Shown piece after piece: positions 8,495-18,261 of a DNA stretch of 64,000 nt. The notes under the pieces are model-generated. The model was not told the origin of the DNA, searched no databases, and worked only from the letters and a program-made list of their open reading frames with translations. Numbering within the stretch: position 1 is the stretch's first letter; every line of letters starts with the position of its first letter. Source of the DNA: Haloarcula salinisoli (GTDB lineage Archaea; Halobacteriota; Halobacteria; Halobacteriales; Haloarculaceae); contig NZ_RKLQ01000001.1 in NCBI RefSeq assembly GCF_019599405.1, positions 558,001 to 622,000 of the forward strand, given 5' to 3'. Made by a program: the position numbers and the translations under genes.

Positions 8495-9844
8495 CTACAA
8501 CGTAAAGCAACGTATACGCTCGCTGTGGACCGTCTCGGGGTCGATTACTCTCCCATCGACCTCGACGGACTGGCCGGCGGAAAGCTGCCCGTACTTCGGT
8601 CCTTCCGGGATACCGAGGGTGTCAGCGAGGCCCGGGTCGAACCGCTGTTCGCGGGCGCGCAGTTCGTCGCCGTCGCGCTCGACGCTGTCGTAGCGCTTTC
8701 GGAGGACGTCGGCCAGCGCGTCGACCATCGCGGCCCGGTCAGTGGTCGCGTCGAGGACGACTGGTCCAGTGACCACGGTCCCCTGCTGTTCGGTGCCAAA
8801 GGCGAGGGTGTTGGCCTCGACCCACGACCGCACGGCGTCGCCGTCGATGCCGGTCGCTTCGGCGAGCAGTTCCTCTGGGAGGGAAACGACGCGCCACTCG
8901 TCGGCGTCTCGGGCCGCCTCGCCGAATCGGAGCCCCTCGCTGACTGGTTCCACCGCCGACTCCGCTGCGTCGACGAATTCGAGCGGGACGCCGGTCGTCT
9001 CGCGGAGGAACCGCTCGTCGACGACGCGGTAGCCCAGCGACTCGACGGTGTCGACGAGCTCGGGGTGGTCGCCGGTAACCAGCCCGTACTCGGCGCCGCT
9101 TGCCGCGAAGGCGCGCTCGACGACCGCTTCGTACTGGTGGTCGCTCGCGAAGTCGTCCAGCGCGTCCAGACACCAGTCGGCGCCGATGTGGCCGACGGCC
9201 CAGTCCGTCTCCCTGACGACCCGCTCGAACCGCGGGACGTAGTGGCCGCCGCCGAACCCGACGACCTGTCGGCGGTGGCCGTCCTCCGCGGGGGCGTCCG
9301 CTGGGACGCCCCGGCAGTCGAGAATCGCCTCGGCGACAGCCCGCGCCGCCGCGGGGTCGCGCCACTGTGGCTCGGCGCTGCCGACCTCGACGAACATCGA
9401 GGGGACGCCAACCTCGGTCGGTCCGTGGTGGGTACACTCCATGCCAACGTCGTACGACTCGGGGGCGTGCGCTGCCAGCGCGTGGACGACCGTGCGATGG
9501 GCGTTGGGCGCCGCTCGCGCGAACCGACCGCTCTCGCCGCCGTATTCGGCCTCGCCGAAGTTCCCGGTGTGGTGTGCGGTCAGCAGCTCGTCCGTCTCGC
9601 CGGCGTGTTTGGAGGCGAAGACCAACAGCGACGGCTCCTCGAACGCTTCGGCCACATCTTCGAGTTCGAGGTGGCGTCCCTCGAACTCTCGGAGTTGTGC
9701 CCCGTCGGTCCGGTAGACGGTCCCGCCGCCGTCGGCGTCGGGACGACTGTCGTCGACGGTCTCGGTCCAGTCCGCGATATCCAGCAGCTGCTCGCCGATG
9801 TGGACGCTCGCCTCGTCTGCCCGTGAGACGACGATAGCGAGCAT
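8495..9844 (-). CDS. dtdA: D-aminoacyl-tRNA deacylase (GEK1/DtdA type)
   Basis: Hydrolyses D-amino acids mischarged on tRNA (tRNA proofreading in the cytosol). The 449-aa sequence begins MLAIVVSRADEASVHIGEQL and carries the family motifs FASKHAGETDELLTAHHTGN and MECTHHGPTEVGVPSMFVEV (putative zinc/catalytic histidines) and GFGGGHYVPRF. Haloarchaeal members have the same extended C-terminus. The ATG overlaps the TGA of the upstream exchanger gene (ATGA), indicating an operon. Confidence 0.93.
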   Translation of the reverse strand: MLAIVVSRADEASVHIGEQLLDIADWTETVDDSRPDADGGGTVYRTDGAQLREFEGRHLELEDVAEAFEEPSLLVFASKHAGETDELLTAHHTGNFGEAEYGGESGRFARAAPNAHRTVVHALAAHAPESYDVGMECTHHGPTEVGVPSMFVEVGSAEPQWRDPAAARAVAEAILDCRGVPADAPAEDGHRRQVVGFGGGHYVPRFERVVRETDWAVGHIGADWCLDALDDFASDHQYEAVVERAFAASGAEYGLVTGDHPELVDTVESLGYRVVDERFLRETTGVPLEFVDAAESAVEPVSEGLRFGEAARDADEWRVVSLPEELLAEATGIDGDAVRSWVEANTLAFGTEQQGTVVTGPVVLDATTDRAAMVDALADVLRKRYDSVERDGDELRAREQRFDPGLADTLGIPEGPKYGQLSAGQSVEVDGRVIDPETVHSERIRCFTL

Positions 9845-11229
9845 CAGTCTGCGAGTTCCTCGTGGACCGGCTCCCGGCCCAGCGCCGACCGGAACGCGTC
9901 ACCTGCCAGCCCGAACAGCTGGGCGAGCGCCCGCCGCCGGACGGCAAAGAGCGCGGTCCCGATGACGAGATACAGGACGGTGTAGCCGACGAGCAGTTCG
10001 TAGCTGTCGAAGGGCAGGACCAGCAGGTCGCGGATGATGATGAACTCGACGACCACCTGCGAGATAAAGAGGCCAAAGAGGGCGACGGCCTCGCGGATGG
10101 TAATCTCGAAGTTGACCAGGATGGCCAGCGCGAAATAGGACTGGGCGGCGGTAATCCAGATTTCGGCGGCCTGCTTCTGGTCGAACGGCAACGTTCCGAG
10201 CCCGCCCAGCGCGATGGAGTAGACGACGGCGATGGTCCCGATGAGCAGCGTCCACTGGTTCAGCTTCGAGGAGATGAGCGCGTTGAAGCCGGCCGTCGAG
10301 CGGGCCTTGTTCACTAGCACTGCGACGACGATGAGTTCGGGCGATTCGCTCGCCAGTGGTGCGACCCACTGAATCATGAAGAACTCGGGGATGCCGTTCT
10401 GGAGCCCGATTTCCTCCAGGCCGTGGGCAAAGGGCTCGACGGCGGTGAAGATGAGGATGCCGGAGTACGCAAACAGCGTGAGGACGACGATGGGCCGCCA
10501 CGGTAGCGACCACTTCTGGAAGTACTTGGGGACGCCGACGGTGTGGTCAGAGGTTTCGATGTCGGATTTCAGTACCAGCCCGATGTAGGTGACGTACAGC
10601 CCAACCAGGAACAGCGTGTCGACCAGCCCGATACCGCCACCGAGCGGGACGAGGAACGCCCAGCCGGTCGCCACGAAGAGGAACGCTATCTCGGTCGCGA
10701 TATCCCGGTCCAGCGTCACTGCGTCCTTGAGGAACCCCCCGCGCTTCTCGACGGCCTGGTCACGAGTCTTGGTGGCCCGCCAGACGGTGAAGACGGCGAT
10801 GCCGGCCCAGCCGATGCCGATGAGGATGCGGTTCGCGCCGGTCATGTTCGCGATGGCCAGGTTCGCGTCGTGACAGCCACGGGCGAGGGTCGTCTGGCTC
10901 GCCTGTATCTGCTCGGCACTCAGCTGTGCACAGGCTTCGGCCGTCGCGCCGCCGGCCCCGGCGTTCCAGGCGTACAGCGCGTCGACGGCGTACTCGGGCG
11001 CGACCGCAAGCACCGCCAGCACGGCGATGGCGAACGCTCGCGGGACGTCCTTCTCGGCAGTCTCGGCGCCCCAGGCCAGCAGGAACGACGCGCCCAGGAC
11101 CGCAACCCCCGAGACGCCGACGGTCGCCAGGACGCCGAGGTCGAGGCCAAGGAGTAGCACGGCGACCCAGCCGACGGTCAACAGGGCCGCACCCCCCACC
11201 TGCACGAGCGGATGACTCAGGCGGCTCAC
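9844..11229 (-). CDS. Sodium/calcium exchanger-family membrane protein
   Basis: A 461-aa polytopic protein with about 11-12 hydrophobic segments, internally duplicated like cation/Ca2+ exchangers. Alpha-repeat-like motifs are AVAPEYAVDALYAW with ANLAIANMTGANRILIG in the first half and WVAPLASESPELIVVAVLVN with STAGFNALISSKLNQWTLL in the second; acidic residues in these motifs would bind the cation. Transported ions cannot be fixed from sequence; Na+/Ca2+ or Na+/H+ exchange are both possible. It is the first gene of a two-gene operon with dtdA. Confidence 0.85.
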   Translation of the reverse strand: MSRLSHPLVQVGGAALLTVGWVAVLLLGLDLGVLATVGVSGVAVLGASFLLAWGAETAEKDVPRAFAIAVLAVLAVAPEYAVDALYAWNAGAGGATAEACAQLSAEQIQASQTTLARGCHDANLAIANMTGANRILIGIGWAGIAVFTVWRATKTRDQAVEKRGGFLKDAVTLDRDIATEIAFLFVATGWAFLVPLGGGIGLVDTLFLVGLYVTYIGLVLKSDIETSDHTVGVPKYFQKWSLPWRPIVVLTLFAYSGILIFTAVEPFAHGLEEIGLQNGIPEFFMIQWVAPLASESPELIVVAVLVNKARSTAGFNALISSKLNQWTLLIGTIAVVYSIALGGLGTLPFDQKQAAEIWITAAQSYFALAILVNFEITIREAVALFGLFISQVVVEFIIIRDLLVLPFDSYELLVGYTVLYLVIGTALFAVRRRALAQLFGLAGDAFRSALGREPVHEELAD

Positions 11230-11324
11230 TAGGAGAGCACAGCAGGGGTCCGGTGGAAAAGGTTGCGAAACGAACGGCTAGGAATCAGGGTGACGAACAC
11301 TGTCATTGGTTCCGGTCTGCAGAA
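11230..11324. other. Left flank of repeat element A, no gene
   Basis: Non-coding divergent region upstream of the exchanger. It contains CGGCTAG at 11275-11281, about 45 nt outside the terminal box of element A; the same GGCTAG word flanks the other copies. Promoter signals for the exchanger must lie here but none is clear. Confidence 0.5.
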
Positions 11325-11755
11325 CAGCCAGAAAGCCCCCGCGCTCTGGACTCCCGCGACTCGCTGCGCGTTTCCTTCGTGGTTCGAGAGAGCAAAGCTC
11401 TCTCGTCATCACGAAAGGCGCGTTGCGCCTTTCGAACGACTTCGCTCAGTCCAGTGCTTGCTACGTCGGGGTTCGTCCAGAGCGCGGCCCCTTTCAGTCC
11501 CTGGAGACGCTTCGCGCCTCCCGACCCTCGCGGAGCCTACGGCTCCGCTCAGTCCCGTCCGTATCCGGTTGGCCAACCACGTGGGTGGGACTGAAAGGGG
11601 CGGCTGCGTGGCGGCTCCGCCGCCACGACTAACGAGGTCGGCTTTGCCGACCTCGCTTGCTACACGAAGGCGGGCGACGTAAGGACCGCAGGGAGCGAAG
11701 CGAGCGAGGACCGCAACGAGCCCCCCGAGTGTAGCAGGTCGGGGCTTTCTGGCTG
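11325..11755. repeat. Palindromic modular element, copy A (double unit, 431 bp)
   Basis: Bounded by perfect 15-bp inverted repeats CAGCCAGAAAGCCCC (11325-11339) and its complement (11741-11755). Inside are two head-to-head half-units. Left stem CCGCGCTCTGGA (11339-11350) pairs with TCCAGAGCGCGG (11476-11487); right stem TGCTACAC (11658-11665) pairs with GTGTAGCA (11729-11736); inner boxes GCCCCTTTCAGTCCC (11487-11501) and complement (11587-11601) pair with each other. Extra hairpins include CGAGGTCGGC / GCCGACCTCG. No credible ORF. It occupies the divergent gap between the exchanger and aroE. Confidence 0.85.
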
Positions 11756-11845
11756 TCCTAAATCTTGCAGATTGCCGGGGTAAGCATACTGTCTGTTTCG
11801 ACTGGGAGCGTGGCGTTCAAGAGGGACGGCACCGGTCACGCGAGT

Positions 11846-12643
11846 ATGCAAGTCTACGGCCTCATCGGCAATCCGGTGGGACACTCGCTCTCGCCGCCGA
11901 TGCACGAGGCGGGCTACGAGGCGCTGGACATCGACGCGAAGTACGTTACTTTCGAGCCACCGGCCCACGAGGGGGCGGCGGCCGTCGCGGCGGCGGAGCG
12001 ACTCGGTGTGGCGGGGCTGAACGTCACCATCCCGTTCAAGCAGGACGTCCTCGACGCTGTGGAGACCGACCCGCTGGCCGAGCGCATCGGCGCGGTCAAT
12101 ACGGTCGACTTCTCGGGTGACGAGCCACGGGGATACAACACGGACGCCGTCGGCGCGGTCCGCGCGCTGGACCACCACGACGTATCCCTCGACGGGACGG
12201 CAGTCGTGGTCGGCGCGGGCGGCGCCGGTCGCGCCGTCGCCTTCGGGCTGGCCGACGAGGGGATGACCGTCGAGATAGCCAACCGGACGGCGTCGAAGGC
12301 CGACGACCTGGCCGCGGCGGTGCCGGGTGCGAGCGGCCACGGTCTCGACGCGCTCGCGGACCTGCTTTCCAGCGCCGACGTGCTGGTCAACTGCACCAGC
12401 GTCGGGATGGACGAGGACGAGACGCCGGTGCCGGCTGTCACGCTCCACGAGGACCTTGCGGTGCTGGACGCGGTGTACTCCCCTATCGAGACGCGGCTGC
12501 TCCGGGACGCGGACGAGGCCGGGGCCACCACCGTCGACGGAGCCTGGATGCTGCTGTTCCAGGGCGTCGAGGCGTTCGAGCGCTGGACCGGCGAGTCGGC
12601 GCCGGTCGACGCGATGAACGAGGCGCTCCGGGCGGGGCTCTGA
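11846..12643 (+). CDS. aroE: Shikimate 5-dehydrogenase
   Basis: NADPH-dependent reduction of 3-dehydroshikimate to shikimate in aromatic amino acid synthesis. The 265-aa protein starts [20 protein letters not shown] (substrate-binding SLSP), has the catalytic lysine in NVTIPFK near residue 65, the catalytic aspartate in YNTDAVGAV near 102, the Rossmann motif [10 protein letters not shown] near 127, and [14 protein letters not shown] at the C-terminus. Start at 11846 is chosen; an upstream in-frame ATG at 11765 would start inside the flank of element A. Confidence 0.97.
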   Translation: MQVYGLIGNPVGHSLSPPMHEAGYEALDIDAKYVTFEPPAHEGAAAVAAAERLGVAGLNVTIPFKQDVLDAVETDPLAERIGAVNTVDFSGDEPRGYNTDAVGAVRALDHHDVSLDGTAVVVGAGGAGRAVAFGLADEGMTVEIANRTASKADDLAAAVPGASGHGLDALADLLSSADVLVNCTSVGMDEDETPVPAVTLHEDLAVLDAVYSPIETRLLRDADEAGATTVDGAWMLLFQGVEAFERWTGESAPVDAMNEALRAGL

Positions 12644-12770
12644 CACGACGGCCGTCCCACTTCGAAGCATTCGGCCCCCGGGGTGGCGAGTATCTTCATC
12701 GACACACAGCCGGAAGTCTGCGGAACCCTTACCAGCAAAAGATTAGTGTAGGGGCACAGAACAGGAGCGT

Positions 12771-13379
12771 ATGGGTTTGCTTCAGAAGCTGAAATCTGCA
12801 CTCGGGCTCAACGGGACCGGGTCGTCGGAGTCGGGTCGCTCCGGCGACGTTGACGTCACCGTCGAGCGCGAGCCGTCTACGGAAGACGAGGACGCTGTCA
12901 AAGGCACAGAGACGGCGAGTAGCGAGGGGGCTGCCGAACCCGGTGACTCGGCGGCGGACAGCGACGACGCCGAGGACGAGGCGCCAGCAGCCGACGAGTT
13001 CGAGACGCTGGCCGACGAGGACGAGACGGCCGAGGAAGCGGCGGCGGACGCCGAGGCAGCCGATGCCGAGGAGACGGGCGAGGCGGAGACCGAGGGGGTC
13101 GACGAAACCGAGGAGACCGATGCCGAGGAGACGGACGACGCGGATGCCGAAGCGGTCGACGAGGCCGAGGAGACGACCGATACGGAGACCGTCGAGGGAA
13201 GCACCGACCCGGTCACGGAGCTGAACGGCATCGGGCCGGCCTACGGCGACCGCCTGGCCGGCGCGGGCATCGAGACCGTCGGCGAACTGGCCGCGGCCGA
13301 TGCCGCCGAGCTGGCCGACCAGATAGAGCTCGGCGAGAGCCGCGTCGCTGGCTGGATCGAGCAGGCGACCGAGTACTGA
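12771..13379 (+). CDS. Acidic low-complexity protein with C-terminal helix-hairpin-helix domain
   Basis: A 202-aa protein with a short amphipathic N-terminus (MGLLQKLKSALGLNGTG), about 115 residues of Asp/Glu/Ala/Thr-rich disordered sequence, and a C-terminal HhH domain, LNGIGPAYGDRLAGAGIETV through WIEQATEY. The same domain type ends the phasin-like protein at 2642-3514. HhH domains of this kind often bind DNA or proteins non-specifically. A TATA-like aaaagattag lies about 30 nt upstream. Specific function unknown. Confidence 0.75.
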   Translation: MGLLQKLKSALGLNGTGSSESGRSGDVDVTVEREPSTEDEDAVKGTETASSEGAAEPGDSAADSDDAEDEAPAADEFETLADEDETAEEAAADAEAADAEETGEAETEGVDETEETDAEETDDADAEAVDEAEETTDTETVEGSTDPVTELNGIGPAYGDRLAGAGIETVGELAAADAAELADQIELGESRVAGWIEQATEY

Positions 13380-13481
13380 TTCTGTGACAGCGCTCGCGGG
13401 CCGTCGTCGGCCGGTCGATACGCCGACTGGCTACTGCCAGAACCGCAAGCGAATTATCCGCCGGGCTGCTTTCAATCGGTA

Positions 13482-14954
13482 ATGCCACGGGTCGAGACGA
13501 GCCGGGACACCTTCGAGGCCCTCGCGGCGGACGCCTCACCGACGGCCCGGATTCCCGTCGCCGTCACCGTCACCGTCGACGACCCCTTCACCGCCTACCG
13601 ACGGGCCCGCCACCCGACCGGCGGCGTCTACCTGGGAACGACCGGCGGGCAGTCGGGCTGGGGCTACTTCGCCACCACGCCCGCCGCGTTCACCGAGGTG
13701 GGTCCCGACGACGGCCCGGCGCTGTCCGCCCTCGCAGACGCCCTGGCTGACGACCACCTCGTCCGAGGCGACTGCGACGTGCCGTACCCGTGTGGTGCCA
13801 TCGGCTGGCTCTCCTACGACGTCGTTCGGGACCTGGAGTCACTGCCCGACAGCGCCGTCGCTGACCGCGCACTCCCGCGACTCCAAATTGGGACCTACGA
13901 CCGCGTCGCGGCGTGGGAAGAACCCCGCGGCGAGGGGCCGGTCGAACTCACGATTACGGCCTGTCCGCGCCTCGACGACCACGATTCCGTGGGGGTGGCC
14001 TACGAGTTCGCCCGCCAGCACGCGCTGGAACTGGCCCGCGAAGTCACCGAGGGCGACCCTGCGGTGGGCGAGCCGCCGGTCGCGGCCGACAGCGCCGCCT
14101 TCGAGAGTGACTGTACGCGCGAGTCCTTCGCCGAGCGCGTACGGACGGTCCAGGAGTACATCCGCGACGGCGACACCTTCCAGGCGAACATCTCACAGCG
14201 ACTCTCGGCCCCGGCGGCGGTCCACCCGGTCGAGGCCTTCGACGCCCTGCGGCGGGTGAACCCGGCGCCGTACTCGGCGCTGGTGGAGTTCCCCGGTGTC
14301 GACCTCGTCAGCGCGAGCCCCGAACTGCTCTTGGATCGGGACGGTGACGAACTGGTAACCGAACCTATCGCCGGGACCCGGCCGCGGGGGTCGACACCCG
14401 AGGACGACGAGCGGCTCGCTGACGACCTGCGGGCCGACGAGAAAGAGCGGGCCGAACACGCGATGCTCGTCGACCTGGAGCGCAACGACCTCGGGAAGGT
14501 GAGCCAGTTCGGCAGCGTCGAGGTAACTGACTACCGCCGCGTCGACCGCTACTCCGAGGTGATGCACCTCGTCAGTGAGGTCCGGGGGCGGCTTCGCTCG
14601 CGAGCCACCCTGGCCGACGCCATCGCGGCGGTGTTCCCGGGCGGGACGATAACGGGCGCGCCCAAGCCCCGGACGATGGAGATTATCGACGAGGTCGAAT
14701 CGACCCGTCGGGGGCCATACACCGGTTCTATCGGTATCTTCGGCTTCGACGGCCGCGCGACGCTGAACATCGTCATCAGAACGCTGGTCCGCTACGGCGA
14801 CGAGTACCACCTTCGGGTCGGTGCCGGTATCGTCCACGACTCCGAACCGGACCGCGAGTACGAGGAGACGCTGGACAAGGGGCGGGCCCTGGTGACTGCA
14901 GTCGACGAGGCGCTGGGCCAGCGTGCGGACCTCTCCGTGGAGGGCGCGAAATGA
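13482..14954 (+). CDS. pabB: Aminodeoxychorismate/anthranilate synthase component I
   Basis: Chorismate-utilising enzyme of 490 aa; residues ~225-480 form the catalytic domain with [64 protein letters not shown] and [10 protein letters not shown]. With pabA and a class IV lyase downstream in overlapping order, synthesis of p-aminobenzoate is the likely role. However, the motif reads PIAGT, the anthranilate-synthase form, instead of PIKGT with the PabB catalytic lysine, so a TrpE activity is not excluded. TATA-like gaattatcc sits ~30 nt before the ATG. The stop overlaps the pabA start (ATGA). Confidence 0.88.
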   Translation: MPRVETSRDTFEALAADASPTARIPVAVTVTVDDPFTAYRRARHPTGGVYLGTTGGQSGWGYFATTPAAFTEVGPDDGPALSALADALADDHLVRGDCDVPYPCGAIGWLSYDVVRDLESLPDSAVADRALPRLQIGTYDRVAAWEEPRGEGPVELTITACPRLDDHDSVGVAYEFARQHALELAREVTEGDPAVGEPPVAADSAAFESDCTRESFAERVRTVQEYIRDGDTFQANISQRLSAPAAVHPVEAFDALRRVNPAPYSALVEFPGVDLVSASPELLLDRDGDELVTEPIAGTRPRGSTPEDDERLADDLRADEKERAEHAMLVDLERNDLGKVSQFGSVEVTDYRRVDRYSEVMHLVSEVRGRLRSRATLADAIAAVFPGGTITGAPKPRTMEIIDEVESTRRGPYTGSIGIFGFDGRATLNIVIRTLVRYGDEYHLRVGAGIVHDSEPDREYEETLDKGRALVTAVDEALGQRADLSVEGAK

Positions 14955-15574
14955 CTGATTCACTTGCCCCAACTGTCCTCGTCGTCGACAACTACGATTC
15001 CTTTGCCTACAATCTCGTCCAGTACGTCGGCGAGGTGGTCCTGCGTCTGGGCGGCGACGAGGACGACGTCGTCGTCCGGCGCAACGACGCCATCACCGTC
15101 GACGACGTCCACGACCTCGACCCCGACGGCATAGTCGTCTCGCCGGGCCCGGGCACACCCCAGGAGGCGGGCATCTCGATACCGACGTTCGCCGAACTGT
15201 CGTATCCGACGCTGGGTGTCTGTCTGGGGCATCAGGCGCTGTGTGCGGCCAACGGCTCCGAGGTGGGCCACGCCGACGCCGTGGTCCACGGCAAGTCCTC
15301 GCTGGTGACCCACGACGGTGAGGGTGTCTTCGAGGGCGTCCCGGACCCGGTCGAGGTGGGCCGGTACCACTCGCTGGCGGTCGACCGTGACGCCCTGCCG
15401 GACGTACTGGAAGAAACCGCACACACGGTCGAAGACGCCGACGCCGACATCGTGATGGCCGTCCGCCACCGCGAGGCGCCCCACGTCGGCGTCCAGTTCC
15501 ACCCCGAAAGCATCCTCACCGACCACGGGAAGACCATGGTCGAGAACTTCTGTCTCTCATGCAATACCACGTAG
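14951..15574 (+). CDS. pabA: Glutamine amidotransferase, component II (PabA/TrpG type)
   Basis: Type I glutamine amidotransferase, 207 aa, supplying ammonia to component I. Visible: [20 protein letters not shown], oxyanion-hole motif [11 protein letters not shown], nucleophilic cysteine in GVCLGHQAL, and the His-Glu pair in [10 protein letters not shown]. It overlaps pabB by 4 nt upstream and the pabC-like gene by 16 nt downstream. TrpG versus PabA cannot be separated by sequence alone; the neighbours favour PabA. Confidence 0.92.
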   Translation: MTDSLAPTVLVVDNYDSFAYNLVQYVGEVVLRLGGDEDDVVVRRNDAITVDDVHDLDPDGIVVSPGPGTPQEAGISIPTFAELSYPTLGVCLGHQALCAANGSEVGHADAVVHGKSSLVTHDGEGVFEGVPDPVEVGRYHSLAVDRDALPDVLEETAHTVEDADADIVMAVRHREAPHVGVQFHPESILTDHGKTMVENFCLSCNTT

Positions 15575-16431
15575 ACGGCGAGCTCGTCCCCGAGGACGAG
15601 GCCACGGTGTCGGTGCTCGACCGCGGGTTCATGTACGGTGACGCAGCCTTCGAGACGCTGCGGGTGTACGGCGGCGACCCCTTCGAGTGGGCGGCCCACC
15701 GCGACCGGTTGCACCACACCGCCGAGGCGCTGGGCTTTGCCGACGCCGTCCCCGACGACCTGCGCGAGCGGGTCGCGGAGACGCTCGCCGCCAACGACCT
15801 CGACGACGCGTATCTGAAGGTCTCGGTCTCCCGCGGGGTCCAGCCCGGGAAACTCACGCCCGAGCCCGAGGTCGACCCGACGGTCGTGGTCATCACGAAG
15901 CCGCTGCCACGTGGCGGTCGCGACGGCGAGCGCGTCTGGGACGGCCCGGCGACAGTCCAGACCGTCCGAACCCGGCGGGTACCGGGCGAAGCCATACCCG
16001 GGGACATCAAGAGCCACAACTACCTGAACGGTATCCTCGGCCGGCTGGAACTCCGCCGGTCGGCGGGCGATGGCGACCCCGCCGACGAGTGTTTGCTTCG
16101 CGACGTGGACGGCAACCTCGCCGAGGGCGCGACGAGCAACCTCTTTTTCGTGACCGAGAACGGCCTCCGGACACCCAGCGCGGAGCTGGACCTGTTACCC
16201 GGCGTCACTCGGGACGTCGTCATCGAGCTCGCTCGCGAGGAGGGGTTCCCGGTCGAGACCGGCGCCTACTCGCTGGACGCGTTGCGCAACGCCAACGAGG
16301 CGTTTCTCACGAATTCTACGTGGGAGATTCGCCCCATCGCGACGGCCGACGGCATCGAGATCGGCGCCGGCCCGATGACGAAGCTCCTCCAGCGGCTCTA
16401 CGACGAGCGGGTCGAGACCGCACACTACTGA
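15559..16431 (+). CDS. pabC: Aminotransferase class IV, probable aminodeoxychorismate lyase
   Basis: PLP enzyme of fold type IV, 290 aa. The N-terminus ([24 protein letters not shown]) and MYGDAAFETLRVY are typical; the PLP lysine is in GDIKSHNYLNGIL near residue 153, the phosphate cup includes EGATSNLFF, and LPGVTRDVV follows. Position as third gene of an overlapping pabB-pabA-pabC operon supports the lyase step giving p-aminobenzoate plus pyruvate. Branched-chain or D-amino acid aminotransferase activity is the alternative. Confidence 0.85.
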   Translation: MQYHVDGELVPEDEATVSVLDRGFMYGDAAFETLRVYGGDPFEWAAHRDRLHHTAEALGFADAVPDDLRERVAETLAANDLDDAYLKVSVSRGVQPGKLTPEPEVDPTVVVITKPLPRGGRDGERVWDGPATVQTVRTRRVPGEAIPGDIKSHNYLNGILGRLELRRSAGDGDPADECLLRDVDGNLAEGATSNLFFVTENGLRTPSAELDLLPGVTRDVVIELAREEGFPVETGAYSLDALRNANEAFLTNSTWEIRPIATADGIEIGAGPMTKLLQRLYDERVETAHY

Positions 16432-16440
16432 TTGGGGCTC

Positions 16441-17499
16441 TCACACCACGTCCTCGCGCTCGACACCTTCCACGTCCAGAATCAGGTCCGGGCCGTAGGC
16501 GCCAGCGGGCGTCTGGTAGCCCGCGGGCGCGTCGCCGTCGAGCGCTCGCCGGGCCGTCGCCAGCGCCGTCTCGACGGTCAGGGCGTAGGTCTGGGGGCCC
16601 CGCAGCCGCGAGACCGCCCGGTCTCCATCGTCGTTCCGGGCCTCGCCCCAGACGTAACTCTCCCCGCTCGCCCGCTCGTCGGCGTCGGGCCCCTCGGTAG
16701 TCTGCTCGATGAGCCACTGCAGGCCGGTCCGGACCGGCGGGAGCGAGAGCAGCGGCGTGACGAGCCCGGCCATCCGCTGCATCCGGACGGCCCGCCTGGG
16801 CATCGCCATGTAGGTCGTGACGTTCGGGATACCGGTGGTGTGGTAGGCCGTCGACACGTCGCCCCACGGAATCGCGGCGACGTGCTGGCTCTCCAGTCCC
16901 CAGCCAAACTCTACGGTTCGGCTCTCGTGAGCGACCGGCACGTCCTCGATGCGACCGCCACGGCGGACCGCGCCGCCGCCGTCGAGGTGCTCGACCATCG
17001 TCTTGGCCGTCCCCCGGGAGACGCCGTTCTCGGCGCGGAAGGCCAGTTCGAGCCGGTCGGCGTCGGGTAGCCGTTCGGCGAGGTGTGCGGCCAGACAGTC
17101 CGTCGGCACCACGTCGAAACCGACGCCGGGTAGCAGCATGACGCCCGCGTCGGCGGCCCGGTCGTCCTGTTCGTGGATGGCCTCGAAGACGGTGAGCTCC
17201 CCGGTGATGTCGAGATAGTGGGTTCCCGTGCGCAGGCACGCCTCGACCATCGGCTCCCAGGTCCGCGAGAACGGGCCGGCGCAGTTGAGGACGGCGGTCG
17301 CGTCTCCGAGCACCATATCCAGCACCGTCGGTTCGTCGAGGCTCGCGACCTCGAACTCGCAGTTCAGTCGCGCGGCCTGTGACTCCAGCGTCCGACGCTC
17401 GCGCCCCGCAAGCACCGGGTCCAGCCCGCGCTCGGCGGCGGCTTCGGCGATGAGATTGCCCGTGTAGCCGTAGGAGCCGTAGACGAGGAGGCCACTCAT
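16441..17499 (-). CDS. Saccharopine dehydrogenase-like NAD(P)-binding reductase
   Basis: A 352-aa protein with N-terminal Rossmann fold (MSGLLVYGSYGYTGNLIAEA) and the family motif VLNCAGPFSRTWEPMVEACL, then HYLDITGE and LLPGVGFDVVPTDC. This is the trans-acting enoyl-reductase / saccharopine-dehydrogenase-like group found in many haloarchaea; a lipid-related reduction is known for a distant relative but is only a guess here. Convergent with pabC (9 nt gap). The start ATG at 17499 precedes GYTGN correctly; longer versions add unrelated sequence. Confidence 0.8.
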   Translation of the reverse strand: MSGLLVYGSYGYTGNLIAEAAAERGLDPVLAGRERRTLESQAARLNCEFEVASLDEPTVLDMVLGDATAVLNCAGPFSRTWEPMVEACLRTGTHYLDITGELTVFEAIHEQDDRAADAGVMLLPGVGFDVVPTDCLAAHLAERLPDADRLELAFRAENGVSRGTAKTMVEHLDGGGAVRRGGRIEDVPVAHESRTVEFGWGLESQHVAAIPWGDVSTAYHTTGIPNVTTYMAMPRRAVRMQRMAGLVTPLLSLPPVRTGLQWLIEQTTEGPDADERASGESYVWGEARNDDGDRAVSRLRGPQTYALTVETALATARRALDGDAPAGYQTPAGAYGPDLILDVEGVEREDVV

Positions 17500-17594
17500 A
17501 GCCGGATTAGGAGGGCCGCCCGCAAAACGATTGGCCGCAAAAGCTGACACCAACCGGGACGTTGAAACCGCCCAGGACCGTATCGCCGCCACAG

Positions 17595-18011
17595 ATGGAC
17601 GAGGACAGCCGTATCGCGGCCGTCGATGACGTCCCGCAGGACGGGAGCTTTCTCTTTACAGTCCGGGATGGGTTCGACACCTCGGAAGCGATTCTCGTGG
17701 CGCTTGCCGATGGCGTCGTCGCCTTCGAGAACTACTGTCCCCACTGGACGGACGTGCGTCTCGACAAGGGCAGCGGTGCGACGGTGCGCGAGGACGAACT
17801 GGTGTGTGAGAAACACGGGGCGACGTTCGAGCGCGGTTCGGGGTCGTGTACCTTCGGCCCCTGTGAGGGTGCCGTGCTGGAGGAAGTCGAGACCACCGTC
17901 GAGGACGGCGCGGTCTACCTGACCGACGACCGCTACGAGTTCGAGAACCAGGGTTCCTCGGGCGACCACGACCTCTCCTCGGGAAGCCGAATCGGCTTTT
18001 CCGGCCAGTAG
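17595..18011 (+). CDS. Rieske [2Fe-2S] domain protein
   Basis: A 138-aa soluble Rieske-type ferredoxin. Cluster ligands are in YCPHWTDV (Cys and His) and VCEKHGATF (Cys and His), with FGPC following as in nirD/bphF-like proteins. A charged C-terminal tail of ~20 residues is disordered. It is divergent from the saccharopine-dehydrogenase-like gene (95 nt apart). It may act as an electron carrier for an oxygenase or reductase elsewhere; no partner is nearby. Confidence 0.88.
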   Translation: MDEDSRIAAVDDVPQDGSFLFTVRDGFDTSEAILVALADGVVAFENYCPHWTDVRLDKGSGATVREDELVCEKHGATFERGSGSCTFGPCEGAVLEEVETTVEDGAVYLTDDRYEFENQGSSGDHDLSSGSRIGFSGQ

Positions 18012-18115
18012 CAGTGGTCGGTGCGCACGTGAGCTCGCGGTAAGTTGACTGCTGGTAACCGGGGTACGAGTAAGTAACAGGCACAGTTATGACAGTATGC
18101 GTGCTACTTGGTATC

Positions 18116-18253
18116 ATGACGCGTGAAAAACGGACACGGTCAGCGGTCTGCCCCGAATGCGACAACAACCCAGTGGTTATGGAGCACGGCGGCTACTTCT
18201 GTGACTGCTGTAACGAGGAGTTCACCCGCGCGGACCTCGTACAACTCAACTGA
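18116..18253 (+). CDS. Small zinc-finger protein (45 aa)
   Basis: A micro-protein with one Cys4 zinc site: CPEC near residues 12-15 and CDCC near 30-33, beginning MTREKRTRSAVCPEC. Haloarchaea encode many such CPxCG-type small proteins, often regulators or protein-interaction modules. An in-frame ATG at 18089 would add 9 residues. It sits between two unrelated genes and ends 8 nt before the stop of the convergent cupin gene. Confidence 0.75.
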   Translation: MTREKRTRSAVCPECDNNPVVMEHGGYFCDCCNEEFTRADLVQLN

Positions 18254-18261
18254 GTCGCGGA

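Noticed and set aside
8739-10076. 445-codon open frame opposite/over dtdA and the exchanger
   Set aside because: Arg-rich low-information composition and overlap with two genes bearing family motifs.
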